Assembly: GCA_030562195.1 (NCBI GenBank)
Contig: JAUJPP010000005.1
Coordinates: 27,949,106 to 28,013,105 of the forward strand
DNA length: 64,000 bases
Direction of reading: 5' to 3'
DNA from: Nipponacmea schrenckii
Lineage: Eukaryota; Mollusca; Gastropoda; Lottiidae
Shown here piece after piece: positions 36,997-49,913 of this stretch. Numbering within the stretch: the stretch's first letter is position 1; every line of letters begins with the position of its first letter. The notes below the pieces were generated by a model, which was not told the DNA's origin, made no database searches, and saw nothing but the letters and a program-made list of their open reading frames with translations. The position numbers and the translations under genes were made by a program.

Positions 36997-37730
36997 CCAC
37001 CATCAACGTAGACTGTGAAAAAATTGGCCATTTTTCCAAAATTGGTCTTGAAGAGTCTTCATCTCAAACTGGCCAGTGACTAAGTTTGGCATGAAAATAC
37101 CATTATAATGAAATTTTTGGGATATTCACAGGTCTGAAAGTACCATGTGGTTGGGATTCTACCAATTCCATCAAAAATTATGTCCCACCTCCATCAGTGT
37201 GAACTTTTCAAACATTGGCCATGAAGACTCTTCATCTCAGACTGGTCAGTAACTAAGTTTGGCATGAAAATACCATGACATTGGAATTTTTGATATATTC
37301 ACAGGTCTGAAGGCACCATGTGGTTAGGATTCTGCCAATTCCATCAAAAATTACACTCACCACCATCAGAGTGGACTGTAAAAAATTTGCCATTTTCAAA
37401 CATTAGCCATGAAGAGTCTTCATCTCAAACTGGCCAGTCACAAAGTTTGGCATTAAAGTACCATTATATTAGAATTTTTGGGATATTCACAGGTCTGTGG
37501 TTGGGATTCTATCAATTCCATAAAAAAATATGTCCCGCCACCATCAGCGTTGACTGTTCAAAAATTGGCCTTCATCTCAGACTGGCCAGTAACTAAGTTT
37601 GGCAAGAAAATACCATTATATTGGATTTTTTTTTAGATATTCACAGGTCTGGAGGCAACATATGGTTGGGATTCTGCCAATTCCATCAAGAATTATGCCA
37701 CACCACATAATTGGCCATTTTTCAAAAAAA
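36997..37730 (+). repeat. Array of a roughly 175-bp unit
   Basis: Four units. TTCCATCAAAAATTA-type phrases start at about 37166, 37339, 37516 and 37681 (spacing 173, 177, 165). Unit landmarks: CACCATCAGCGTGGACTGT, ATTGGCCATGAAGAGTCTTC, TCAAACTGGCCAGTAACTAAG, TTTGGCATGAAAATACCATT, GATATTCACAGGTCTGAAGG. The array reappears at 42253-42940. Open frames through it are repeat artefacts. Confidence 0.88.
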
Positions 37731-40060
37731 TTGGCTATGAAGAGTCTAAATCTCTAACTGGCCAATTGACAGGTTTGAAGACATGGTTTGGATTCTTCCG
37801 ATTCATCAAAGATAGCTTGCCATGCAAGGTAATATACGCCCACTGGCAGCATTGATTTTGAATAAAAAATAAAATATACATATACTTCTTTTCAAAAACA
37901 GAGCAATAATTGATATTAAATATTTTAAGATTTATCTGATTTTCAATATACTCATGCCAAGTTCCGTTTAAATCAGTCAAGAAATGTGACTAGCAGAGTG
38001 TTTATGAGCCAAAAAATCGAAATCATTTGAAAGAACAAGGGCAATCAAATATTATGTGATATTTCTTGTTTTCAATAGGGTTCATCCTTGAGTGATAATT
38101 AACTTCAGCAAATTTTGTCAAAATCTGTAAATCATTGTGCCTTCTAGAGGGTTTACAAGCTAAAAATTTTGACGCGTTTTTCAAAAAAGGGCAATAATTA
38201 ATACTTAATATCTTTCAATAGGGTTCATCATTAGGTGATTACAAATACTTATGCCAAGTTACGTCAAAATCGCTCAAGAATTGTGACTTGTAGAGTGTTT
38301 ACAAGGAAAAAATCGAACACATTTTATAAAGCAAGGGCAATAATTCGTATTAAAAATTTTTCAAAAGGGTTCATCCTTGGGCGATATTAAACAAATTCAG
38401 CAAGTTTTGTCAAAATCGGTCAATAACTGTTCTTTGTAGAGTGTTGACAAGCCAAAAATTGAACACGTTTTCAAAAACAAGGGCAATAACTGACACTTAT
38501 TTTTCCCCCGATTTAACTGGTTTTCAATAGGCTTCATCCTTGGGTGATAGCAAATACTCAAGCCAAGTTTCATCAAAATCCATTAAGAATTGTTCTTTCC
38601 AGAATGTTTACAAGCTAAAATTGAACACGTTTTCAAGAAGAAGGGCAATAACTCATTCTAAATGTTTTTCGATTTCGCTGATTTTCAATAGGGTTTATCC
38701 TTGAGTTATAACATATTCTCACACCAAGTTTCATCAAAATCAGTCAAGAATTGAAAGTGGTAGAGTGTTTACGAGCCATTCAAGAACAAGGGCAAGAACT
38801 CATACAAAATTTTTTTCCCAATTTTTTTAAAGGGTTCATCCTTGCGTGATCATAAACACTCATATCAAGTTTCATCTAAATCCATCAAGAATTGCACCTT
38901 CTAGAGTGCTTACGAGCAATTGTGGACGGACGGACGGACGGACGGATGTGGGTGACGACACTATAGGCCTACGCCCCCCATTTCATGTGGGCTTATAAAA
39001 ATCGCTCAAGAATTGTGACTTGTAGAGTGTTAACAAGGCAAAAACCCAACACATTTTATAGAACAAGGGCAATAATTCGTATTAAATATATTTCGATATT
39101 TTCTATTTTCAAAAGGGTTCATCCTTGGGTGATATTAAATAATTTCAGCAAGTTTTGTCAAAATCTGTGCTTTGTAGAGTGTTTACAAGCCAAACATTGA
39201 AAGCGTTTTCAAAAACAAGGGCAATACACCTTATAGAGTGTTTACGAGCAATTGTGGACGGACAGACGGACATGGGTGACGACAATATACACCCCCCATT
39301 TCATGTTGGCGTATACAAATTGTGTACCGCCACCATCAGCTTGGACTGTTTAAAGATAGCTTGCCAGGCAAGGTAATATTCGCCCACTGGCAGCATTAAA
39401 AATAAAATATACATATACGTCTTTTCTAGGGTGATAAATGTACAAAATTACTAAGTTTCCTTAAAATCAGTCAAGAATTATACCTAATAAGAAGGCAAAA
39501 ACTCCCTTTAGATTTTCAGTATTTTTGATTGTTAAAAGGTCACTCTTGGGTGATAACAAACAATTTCAACCAAATCTCATTAAAATCTGTACGCGTTTTA
39601 AAGAACAAGGGCAATAATTCATATTTAATATTTTGTTATATTTTTTTTCAATAGGGTTCATCTTTGAATGATAAAAGTTTCAGCAAGTTCTGTCAAAATC
39701 TGCAAAGCATTGTGCTTTCTAAAGTGTTTACAAGCTAAAATTTTGATGCTTTTTTCAAAAACAGAGCAATAACTGATATTGAATATTTTAAGGTTTATCT
39801 GATTTTCAATAGGGTTCATCCTTGGCTGATTCCACATACTCATGTCAAGTTCCGTTAAAATAAGTCAAGAAATGTGACTTGCAGAGTGTTTATGAGCCAA
39901 AAATCATTTGAAAGAACAAGGGCAATCAAATATTATGTGGTATTTCTTGTTTTCAATAGGGCTCATCCTTGAGTGATAATTAACAATGTCAGCAAATTTT
40001 TTTTCAAATCTTTAAATCTTTGTGCCTTCTAGAGGATTTAAAAGCTAACAATTTTGACGC
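37731..40060 (+). repeat. Array of the 145-165-bp GGGCAATAACT repeat
   Basis: GGGTTCATCCTTG-type phrases recur at about 38078, 38221, 38367, 38530, 38687, 38831, 39116, 39655, 39815 and 39959; adjacent ones are mostly 143-163 bp apart. Each unit runs through CAAGTTTCATCAAAATC.GT, CAAGAATTGT, TAGAGTGTTTACAAGCC, ACACGTTTTCAAAAACAAGG and GGCAATAACT. Subarrays end at 38932-39000 and 39250-39320 in GGACGGACGG runs, then CCCCATTTCATGTGGG. Confidence 0.88.
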
Positions 40061-41569
40061 GTTTGACCAGCCTTCGTCTCTTACTGGCCAATTTATTTAC
40101 AAAAGAGTTACAAATTTTTCGTTTTTTGATTTAATTTCAACAATTAAAATAATTCCTAAACATTAGTGTATCCATTGGCAACAAAAATTGGTCGGCTAGT
40201 AAAGTAATGACGAAGTCTCAATTGCAGCCATCGTCAAGAACACTAACTTGTTTTTCAATTCGCGGATATAAAGACTGAAAATGACTTGTCGGAGTGTCGG
40301 AGAAACAAATTAACCTTTACATTCATATCTATTTACATTCATATCTAGGCTAGGTCAATTTTATATCAGCCTATAATAACACATAGGTGTACAATTATAC
40401 ACAGCATGACTCCAAGGCTCTCTCATATACCCATTTCAATAAAGACCTTCAAAAACTCTAGTGTACACACCATGACAGTAGAGAACGAACTGATCTAACA
40501 CCGATGGGCTAATATTTAATATTAATTGTGTAAAACGAAACCTACATGACAAAGTAAATAAACGAACGAACCCATTCGAATCAAGTCCACAGCAATAAAA
40601 TATCACATAGGATACTGAACTAGGTCATGACCTTTTTTTTTTACAGAGGCCAAGTAGTAGAAGTGATAATCGCTGACCAAGAGAGCTTGGTGTATTACAT
40701 TTTAAAATTAGAGGTAAGTGCAAAACATAATTTTCCTAATTATAATGTTATTTTTTTTACAAAGATTTGACACGTGTACTATTGATGTTACCTTTTCGGA
40801 ATTTAACTGAATTTTTATCCGTTAAAAGGACAGTATACAACATATTCATTATCAAAATTATCGAAAATTATACCTGCAAACATGCTGTTTACATCCTCGT
40901 ATAAAAAATGGATCAAATTAAATGTAAAAACTTCGAAATACGTAGGAGGTGTATTTCTCTACAATTATTCGTTTAGTTTGTGTAAATCCGTACTGTACCT
41001 TTTTTTTTACACCCGACATACAAGTCTGTTGAAATAATGTTGACGTTTAGATATTCAGGAATGGATTCATCTTTCGTTTACGCTTCATAACACATTTAAT
41101 AATACATTTCGATGTTTTTAAAAATCTAAGCAAAATAAAGACCTGCAAGGAGAACAGGATAATTACAAAGCAGCATAATCTGTAACAATAATATAAATTA
41201 TGGCTATGGTATAACACACTTCTTTAATATAACAGAGTACATGGCATGAAAAGCAAAGTATGTTTGTGTTACAGAACTATATTAGACCGACATGTTGACT
41301 TTTACGTATTTTAGAGATAGACCACCAAGCCAAACACGAAATTTTGTAATAGTTCCTTTTAGACATTTGAAAACAGCAGGTTTTGTAAAGCAAACGATAA
41401 TTTTGGGATAATATGTACCTTTCAACAAAATGACATTATGTACTTATGTGCAAATTCGATAAATGTTCACGAGGCGGCTATTTTTGACACAATCAAAGTC
41501 GCCATCTTTATCAAATTGAGACAAGTCTTTTGATTGGCTGGAATTTTCAATATCAGTGTAAGTCTTATT
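40061..41569. other. Unique DNA within duplication copy 1
   Basis: About 1.5 kb without repeats or long frames, apart from the exon-like block at 40647-40713. It repeats at about 46236-47761 with near identity. Content otherwise unassigned. Confidence 0.45.
40647..40713 (+). other. Candidate 67-nt internal exon, copy 1
   Basis: Preceded by a pyrimidine tract and acceptor (CCTTTTTTTTTTACAG) and followed by a consensus donor (GAG/GTAAGT). After one phase nucleotide it is open for 22 codons: GQVVEVIIADQESLVYYI, then LKLE. No flanking exons were found and the protein is unknown. It may equally be a chance acceptor-donor pair. Confidence 0.35.
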
Positions 41570-42252
41570 TTCTTTTTTTTTTTATAAATATTTATTCAAT
41601 TAAAATACAAGGTCAACAGTTACAACACGAATAGACCATGTATTTAATAAATATACATATCTAAGATTATGAAAAATTCAAACCAATACCAGAATCGGCT
41701 GAGTCAATAATAAATGCATGAAAAATATACCAGGGCCATATTTCGACCTAATACAACTTAGCTGATACCTAAGAATTTCAGTAAATAGTTTAAAAACTAT
41801 GTATATGCTGTGAAATAAAATACCTTCGCCTCTTAATTAATGCTAAGCGAACAGAAGAAAATAAAAGAACTAAAAACATGTTTTGTGAAGATTTTTTGAT
41901 TTCGTAACCGAAAATCATCCATTGTTTAAAATCATCCTTGCTAAATCCGGAATCTAAAAGCAAAGTAGTCAGCACATCAGTAAGCTAAGCTAAAAAGAGT
42001 TTAAGCGATGAGCATTCATACAAAACATGAGATAAAGATTCATTTCTCCTGTCACTACACAATACACAACATGGGTCAGTAACTAATTTACAAACAAATT
42101 TTCGACCATTTGTCCATACAATATTATGCACAATGGAATAATCATTACTTATCATCTCAGAACTCTTATTTTTATAAAAAAAAAACTGACTTCCATACTT
42201 TGTTAAAATTGACACAAAAGCCCTTAGCATTCCAATATACAACTGCAGAAGG
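41570..42252 (-). pseudogene. LINE 3' end, copy 1, cut by the duplication junction
   Basis: Minus-strand L1/Tx1-like ORF2 C-terminus: FVCKLVTDPCCVLCSDRRNE, HVLYEC, then in another frame LLLDSGFSKDDFKQWMIFGY, and an AATAAA plus poly-A (poly-T on plus) at its end near 41571-41590. The coding sequence stops abruptly at 42252 where array DNA begins. The second copy continues. Confidence 0.8.
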
Positions 42253-43517
42253 TTTTTCCAAAATTGGTCTTGAAGAGTCTTCATCTCAAACTGGCCAGTG
42301 ACTAAGTTTGGCATGAAAATACCATTATAATGAAATTTTTGGGATATTCACAGGTCTGAAAGTACCATGTGGTTGGGATTCTACCAATTCCATCAAAAAT
42401 TATGTCCCACCTCCATCAGTGTGAACTTTTCAAACATTGGCCATGAAGACTCTTCATCTCAGACTGGTCAGTAACTAAGTTTGGCATGAAAATACCATGA
42501 CATTGGAATTTTTGATATATTCACAGGTCTGAAGGCACCATGTGGTTAGGATTCTGCCAATTCCATCAAAAATTACACTCACCACCATCAGAGTGGACTG
42601 TAAAAAATTTGCCATTTTCAAACATTAGCCATGAAGAGTCTTCATCTCAAACTGGCCAGTCACAAAGTTTGGCATTAAAGTACCATTATATTAGAATTTT
42701 TGGGATATTCACAGGTCTGTGGTTGGGATTCTATCAATTCCATAAAAAATTATGTCCCGCCACCATCAGCGTTGACTGTTCAAAAATTGGCCTTCATCTC
42801 AGACTGGCCAGTAACTAAGTTTGGCAAGAAAATACCATTATATTGGATTTTTTTTTTAGATATTCACAGGTCTGGTTGGGATTCTACCAATTCCATCAAG
42901 AATTATGCCCCACCACATAATTGGCCATTTTTCAAAAAAATTGGCTATGAAGAGTCTAAATCTCTAACTGGCCAATTGACAGGTTTGAAGACATGGTTTG
43001 GATTCTTCCGATTCATCAAAGATAGCTTGCCATGCAAGGTAATATACGCCCACTGGCAGCATTGATTTTGAATAAAAAATAAAATATACATATACTTCTT
43101 TTCAAAAACAGAGCAATAATTGATATTAAATATTTTAAGATTTATCTGATTTTCAATATACTCATGCCAAGTTCCGTTTAAATCAGTCAAGAAATGTGAC
43201 TTGCAGAGTGTTTATGAGCCAAAAATCATTTGAAAGAACAAGGGCAATCAAATATTATGTGGTATTTCTTGTTTTCAATAGGGCTCATCCTTGAGTGATA
43301 ATTAACAATGTCAGCAAATTTTTTTTCAAATCTTTAAATCTTTGTGCCTTCTAGAGGATTTAAAAGCTAACAATTTTGACGCGTTTGACCAGCCTTCGTC
43401 TCTTACTGGCCAATTTATTTACAAAAGAGTACCAATTTTTCGTTTTTTGATTTAATTTGTGGATTAAAATAATTCCTAAACATTAGTGTATCCATTGGCA
43501 ACAAAAATTGGTCGGCT

Positions 43518-44530
43518 TAATAAGACGGCCAGTACTAAGTTTGGCATGAAAATACCATTATATTGATTTTTATTGGGATATTCACAGGTCTGAAAATGTT
43601 GGGATTCTACCAATTCCATCAAAATTATGCCCTACCATCATATGCTATTTTTCAAAATTGGCTATGAAGATCTAATCTCTAACTGGCCATATAAGTTTGA
43701 AACATGGTTGGATTCTTGATTATCACAGCATGAGCTCCATGAGGCTCATCATCATACCCACCACATTGATGAATAAAAACCATTCAAAATTACATATAGT
43801 CTTTTCAAACATGAGCAGTAAGAAGTTAATGATTAAACCGATTTATCTGAATTTTAATATTCAAAGTTGTGTTAAATCATCAAGAAATGTGACATACAGA
43901 GTATGACATAAAAATCGAACCTCATTCGATCAAGTAACAAGGGCAATAAAATATTATAGGATATTCTTGTTTCAACTAGGGTTCATCCTTAGTTAATTAT
44001 ACTTACAAGGCCAATTTTGTCAAAATTGATAAATCATTGCTGCCAATTGAGAGTTGGTGTTTACATTCTTAAAAATTAGAGCGTATATTTGCAAAAAAGG
44101 GCAATAATTATTACTTAATTCTTTCAATAGGGTTCATCTTGGTGATTACAAAACTTATGCAAGTTACGTCAAAATCGCTCAAGAATTGTGACTTGTAGAG
44201 TGTTTACAAGTTAAAAATGACAGTTTTATACAACAATATTAGTATCAAAATTTCGAATATTATATCTTTCAATACGGTTCATCCTTGGTGATATAAAAAT
44301 TTCAGCAAGTTCTGTAAAATCGTCAATAATTGTGCTTGTAGAGTGTTTACAAGACAAAAATTTTGAACGCGTTTTCAAAACAAGGGCAATAACTTAATAT
44401 TAATATTTTTCAATAGGGTTCATCATTAGGTGATTCAAATCTTTATGCAAGTTAAAAATACTCAAGAATTGTGACTTGTAGAGTGTTTACAAGGCAAAAA
44501 TCAAACACATTTTATAGAACAAGGTCAATA
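43518..44530. other. Error-rich patch inside duplication copy 2
   Basis: It follows 37.58-38.34 kb in order but with very many one- to four-base deletions and substitutions (for example AAACATGGTTGGATTC for GAAGACATGGTTTGGATTC), while flanks on both sides match almost perfectly. This looks like unpolished long-read consensus, not biological divergence. Confidence 0.65.
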
Positions 44531-46820
44531 ATTCGTATTAAAAATTTTTCAAAAGGGTTCATCCTTGGGCGATATTAAACAAATTCAGCAAGTTTTGTCA
44601 AAATCGGTCAATAACTGTTCTTTGTAGAGTGTTGACAAGCCAAAAATTGAACACGTTTTCAAAAACAAGGGCAATAATACATTAATTTTTCCCCCGATTT
44701 AACTGGTTTTCAATAGGCTTCATCCTTGGGTGATAGCAAATACTCAAGCCAAGTTTCATCAAAATCCATTAAGAATTGTTCTTTCCAGAATGTTTACAAG
44801 CTAAAATTGAACACGTTTTCAAGAAGAAGGGCAATAACTCATTCTAAATGTTTTTCGATTTCGCTGATTTTCAATAGGGTTTATCCTTGAGTTATAACAT
44901 ATTCTCACACCAAGTTTCATCAAAATCAGTCAAGAATTGAAAGTGGTAGAGTGTTTACGAGCCATTCAAGAACAAGGGCAAGAACTCATACTAAATTTTT
45001 TCAATAGGGTTCATCCTTGCGTGATCATAAACACTCATATCAAGTTTCATCTAAATCCATCAAGAATTGCACCTTCTAGAGTGCTTACGAGCAATTGTGG
45101 ACGGACGGACGGACGGACGGATGTGGGTGACGACACTATAGGCCTACGCCCCCCATTTCATGTGGGCTTATAAAAATCGCTCAAGAATTGTGACTTGTAG
45201 AGTGTTAACAAGGCAAAAACCCAACACATTTTATAGAACAAGGGCAATAATTCGTATTAAATATATTTCGATATTTTCTATTTTCAAAAGGGTTCATCCT
45301 TGGGTGATATTAAATAATTTCAGCAAGTTTTGTCAAAATCTGTGCTTTGTAGAGTGTTTACAAGCCAAACATTGAAAGCGTTTTCAAAAACAAGGGCAAT
45401 ACACCTTATAGAGTGTTTACGAGCAATTGTGGACGGACAGACGGACATGGGTGACGACAATATACACCCCCCATTTCATGTTGGCGTATACAAATTGTGT
45501 ACCGCCACCATCAGCTTGGACTGTTTAAAGATAGCTTGCCAGGCAAGGTAATATTCGCCCACTGGCAGCATTAAAAATAAAATATACATATACGTCTTTT
45601 CTAGGGTGATAAATGTACAAAATTACTAAGTTTCCTTAAAATCAGTCAAGAATTATACCTAATAAGAAGGCAAAAACTCCTTTTAGATTTTCAGTATTTT
45701 TGATTGTTAAAAGGTCACTCTTGGGTGATAACAAACAATTTCAACCAAATCTCATTAAAATCTGTACGCGTTTTAAAGAACAAGGGCAATAATTCATATT
45801 TAATATTTTGTTATATTTTTTTCAATAGGGTTCATCTTTGAATGATAAAAGTTTCAGCAAGTTCTGTCAAAATCTGCAAAGCATTGTGCTTTCTAAAGTG
45901 TTTACAAGCTAAAATTTTGATGCTTTTTTCAAAAACAGAGCAATAACTGATATTGAATATTTTAAGGTTTATCTGATTTTCAATAGGGTTCATCCTTGGC
46001 TGATTCCACATACTCATGTCAAGTTCCGTTAAAATAAGTCAAGAAATGTGACTTGCAGAGTGTTTATGAGCCAAAAATCATTTGAAAGAACAAGGGCAAT
46101 CAAATATTATGTGGTATTTCTTGTTTTCAATAGGGCTCATCCTTGAGTGATAATTAACAATGTCAGCAATTTTTTTTTCAAATCTTTAAATCTTTGTGCC
46201 TTCTAGAGGATTTAAAAGCTAACAATTTTGACGCGTTTGACCAGCCTTCGTCTCTTACTGGCCAATTTATTTACAAAAGACTTACAAATTTTTCGTTTTT
46301 TGATTTAATTTCGACAATTAAAATAATTCCTAAACATTAGTGTATCCATTGGCAAGAAAAATTGGTCGGCTAGTAAAGTAATGACGAAGTCTCAATTGCA
46401 GCCATCGTCAAGAACACTAACTTGTTTTTCAATTCGCGGATATAAAGACTGAAAATGACTTGTCGGAGTGTCGGAGAAACAAATTAACCTTTACATTCAT
46501 ATCTATTTACATTCATATCTAGGCTAGGTCAATTTTATATCAGCCTATAATAACACATAGGTGTACAATTATACACAGCATGACTCCAAGGCTCTCTCAT
46601 ATACCCATTTCAATAAAGACCTTCAAAAACTCTAGTGTACACACCATGACAGTAGAGAACGAACTGATCTAACACCGATGGGCTAATATTTAATATTAAT
46701 TGTGTAAAACGAAACCTACATGACAAAGTAAATAAACGAACGAACCCATTCGAATCAAGTCCACAGCAATAAAATATCACATAGGATACTGAACTAGGTC
46801 ATGACCTTTTTTTTTTACAG

Positions 46821-46887
46821 AGGCCAAGTAGTAGAAGTGATAATCGCTGACCAAGAGAGCTTGGTGTATTACATTTTAAAATTAGAG
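46821..46887 (+). other. Candidate 67-nt internal exon, copy 2
   Basis: Identical to 40647-40713, including acceptor and donor, carried by the segmental duplication. Confidence 0.35.
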
Positions 46888-47761
46888 GTAAGTGCAAAAC
46901 ATAATTTTCCTAATTATAATGTTATTTTTTTTACAAAGATTTGACACGTGTACTATTGATGTTACCTTTTCGGAATTTAACTGAATTTTTATCCGTTAAA
47001 AGGACAGTATACAACATATTCATTATCAAAATTATCGAAAATTATACCTGCAAACATGCTGTTTACATCCTCGTATAAAAAATGGATCAAATTAAATGTA
47101 AAAACTTCGAAATACGTAGGAGGTGTATTTCTCTACAATTATTCGTTTAGTTTGTGTAAATCCGTACTGTACCTTTTTTTTACACCCGACATACAAGTCT
47201 GTTGAAATAATGTTGACGTTTAGATATTCAGGAATGGATTCATCTTTCGTTTACGCTTCATAACACATTTAATAATACATTTCGATGTTTTTAAAAATCT
47301 AAGCAAAATAAAGACCTGCAAGGAGAACAGGATAATTACAAAGCAGCATAATCTGTACAATAATAATAAATAATAAATAATAATATAAATTATGGCTATG
47401 GTATAACACACTTCTTTAATATAACAGAGTACATGGCATGAAAAGCAAAGTATGTTTGTGTTACAGAACTATATTAGACCGACATGTTGACTTTTACGTA
47501 TTTTAGAGATAGACCACCAAGCCAAACACGAAATTTTGTAATAGTTCCTTTTAGACATTTGAAAACAGCAGGTTTTGTAAAGCAAACGATAATTTTGGGA
47601 TAATATGTACCTTTCAACAAAATGACATTATGTACTTATGTGCAAATTCGATAAATGTTCACGAGGCGGCTATTTTTGACACAATCAAAGTCGCCATCTT
47701 TATCAAATTGAGACAAGTCTTTTGATTGGCTGGAATTTTCAATATCAGTGTAAGTCTTATT

Positions 47762-49566
47762 TTCTTTTTTTTTTTTATAAATATTTATTCAATTAAAATA
47801 CAAGGTCAACAGTTACAACACGAATAGACCATGTATTTAATAAATATACATATCTAAGATTATGAAAAATTCAAACCAATACCAGAATCGGCTGAGTCAA
47901 TAATAAATGCATGAAAAATATACCAGGGCCATATTTCGACCTAATACAACTTAGCTGATGCCTAAGAATTTCAGTAAATAGTTTAAAAACATCAATATGT
48001 ATATGCTGTGAAATAAAATACCTTCGCCTCTTAATTAATGCTAAGCGAACAGAAGAAAATAAAAGAACTAAAAACATGTTTTGTGAAGATTTTTTGATTT
48101 CATAACCGAAAATCATCCATTGTTTAAAATCATCCTTGCTAAATCCGGAATCTAAAAGCAAAGTAGTCAGCACATCAGTAAGCTAAGCTAAAAAGAGTTT
48201 AAGCGATGAGCATTCATACAAAACATGAGATAAAGATTCATTTCTCCTGTCACTACACAATACACAACATGGGTCAGTAACTAATTTACAAACAAATTTT
48301 CGCCCATTTGTCCATACAATATTATGCACAATGGAATAATCATTACTTATCATCTCAGAACTCTTATTTTTAAAAAAAAAAAACTGACTTCCATACTTTG
48401 TTAAAATTGACACAAAAGCCCTTAGCATTCCAATATACAACTGCAGAAGGTTCTTTAAAAATGTTATTTCTTAAAATACAATATGCTCGTTTAGCAATGA
48501 ATGAATCTACAAAAATAGACATATTATCGACATCAACATAAATATTAGAATACTGACGACGCGGCGGACTAGTATCTGTAATAATTGTAACCCAAGATGG
48601 TGGCAATGCATTGCATAAAATATGATAATAATGGCAAATGCGATTATGTGGAATATCAGGAACCTTATTCTGTATAATTCTAACAATAGATATAGGCAAT
48701 AAAAATCCAGGAAGATTATCATTAATGATATAAGAAATTTTAATTAAACCAGAATCTAAAAAAGCAAATCTGAAGTTATTCACACCCGTTGAAAGAACAA
48801 TATTCGGATTATCAAACAATGGTTGGTTTATAATAAAACTATAATCATCAGAAAAAGCACTTTCCCCAGAATTGACCTCATCCCAGGCACGAAGGACTTC
48901 GCGGTGGAATGCTGGCAGCAACAAAAGTTGGTTAGATCGGTACTTCATGAATAAAAGCTTTGTCGTCAACAATAAATTGTTATACCGTTTGAGAAAATAT
49001 GACATGAACAGTTTCCATGAGGCGTCAACATCAGGATTCAGAAATTTGGCAAGCCAATTTAAAAGAAAAGAATCACGTCGACATGAAATAGAAGGAATAT
49101 TTAAACCACCACGAAATCGTTCGCCCAAAACAGTTGAAAACTTTATCAGTCCTGCGCTGTCCTTACCCCAGAGAAAATTCCTAATAATCATGTTAAGGTC
49201 ATTACACGCCGACTCAGGGATATTATTATTCTCAACGCATACCAGTGAAAGACATAATGTTTGTAGTACTACTGCCTTACCAATAATAGAGAGCTGTCTT
49301 GACAACCACATGCCGATGACCCTCTTGAATTTTGAAATTTTACCCTCCCAATTCAGACGATTATATTGAAGAGCATTTGGACCAAGATTTACACCTAGAA
49401 TTAGAACACTGTCAGTCAATATTTTCAAGGCAAGGCTCAGATCCGATTGAGTGCATCTGGCATTACCCACAACAAGTAACTCTGATTTTTCCACATTTAC
49501 TCTAGCACTAGATAGAGAACAATATTCATCAACAGCATCAAAGGAAGCCTTCACAGAGCTCAAATT
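47762..49566 (-). pseudogene. L1/Tx1-like LINE ORF2, 3' half
   Basis: Minus strand. Starts right after the hAT insertion with LSSVKASFDAVDEYCSLSSA and VNVEKSELLVVGN (end of the polymerase palm). It continues with RQLSIIGKAVVLQTLCLSLV, NNFLWGKDS-like FLWGKDSAG, GGLNIPSIS and the C-terminal cluster PCCVLCSDRRNESLSHVLYEC. Frame breaks near 48440 and 48180 remove function. The element ends in AATAAA and a poly-A tract (poly-T on plus, about 47764-47776). Confidence 0.85.
49559..49566. repeat. hAT target-site duplication, left
   Basis: CTCAAATT, repeated exactly at 56578-56585 on the other side of the hAT element. Confidence 0.93.
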
Positions 49567-49913
49567 CAGTGGCGGAGCCAGGTTTACGTCCCAGGGGGGG
49601 GGCGAGATTTCTGAGGTTGCCCGAATTTCGAACTTAGTTATGAGAGTTTTCTTCGAGAGAAACACTATTGTTATTGGCAGAGTATTTTCACTCTTTCTAG
49701 AACACATGATACTACCCCCTTAGGAGATCCATAAGTATTCAGTTTAATTTACGGGATGTACTGTTTTCACCCGATTTTGAATGAGATTTTCGGCTAATGG
49801 ATATGTTATGTTTGTATGGATTTTATCATTTCGATTTTTTTTTTAAATTTCAATTATCATAGATATCAAATTTAGTCATACATAGCTTTTCTCCTTTTTT
49901 TCATCGTTGAAAA

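Larger units (their letters stand above)
37031..42252. repeat. Tandem segmental duplication, copy 1
   Basis: Matches 42253 onward (offset 5,222 at the left end, 6,175 at about 39 kb, about 6,194 at 41.6 kb) with very few mismatches outside one patch. It contains both arrays, unique DNA, a 67-nt exon-like sequence and the 3' end of a LINE. The junction at 42252/42253 joins the middle of the LINE to the array, with GGTT as microhomology. Confidence 0.9.
42253..48446. repeat. Tandem segmental duplication, copy 2
   Basis: A mosaic: 42253-43196 equals 37031-37986; 43197-43517 equals about 39866-40196; 43518-44530 is a low-fidelity version of about 37.58-38.34 kb; 44531-48446 equals about 38350-42252. 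Near-identity over about 5 kb means a very recent duplication or separately assembled alleles. Confidence 0.88.

Noticed and set aside
37318..45551. Repeated 60-120-codon frames such as those with FCQFHQKL
   Set aside because: They recur because the DNA is a tandem array; their frames shift between units and show no conserved protein.
48370..49707. Single minus-strand 445-codon protein
   Set aside because: Its first 50 codons lie in the hAT terminus and the rest in the LINE: a chance fusion across the insertion boundary.
48872..49723. Plus-strand frames over the LINE and hAT end
   Set aside because: Antisense of a recognisable LINE polymerase; no motifs of their own.
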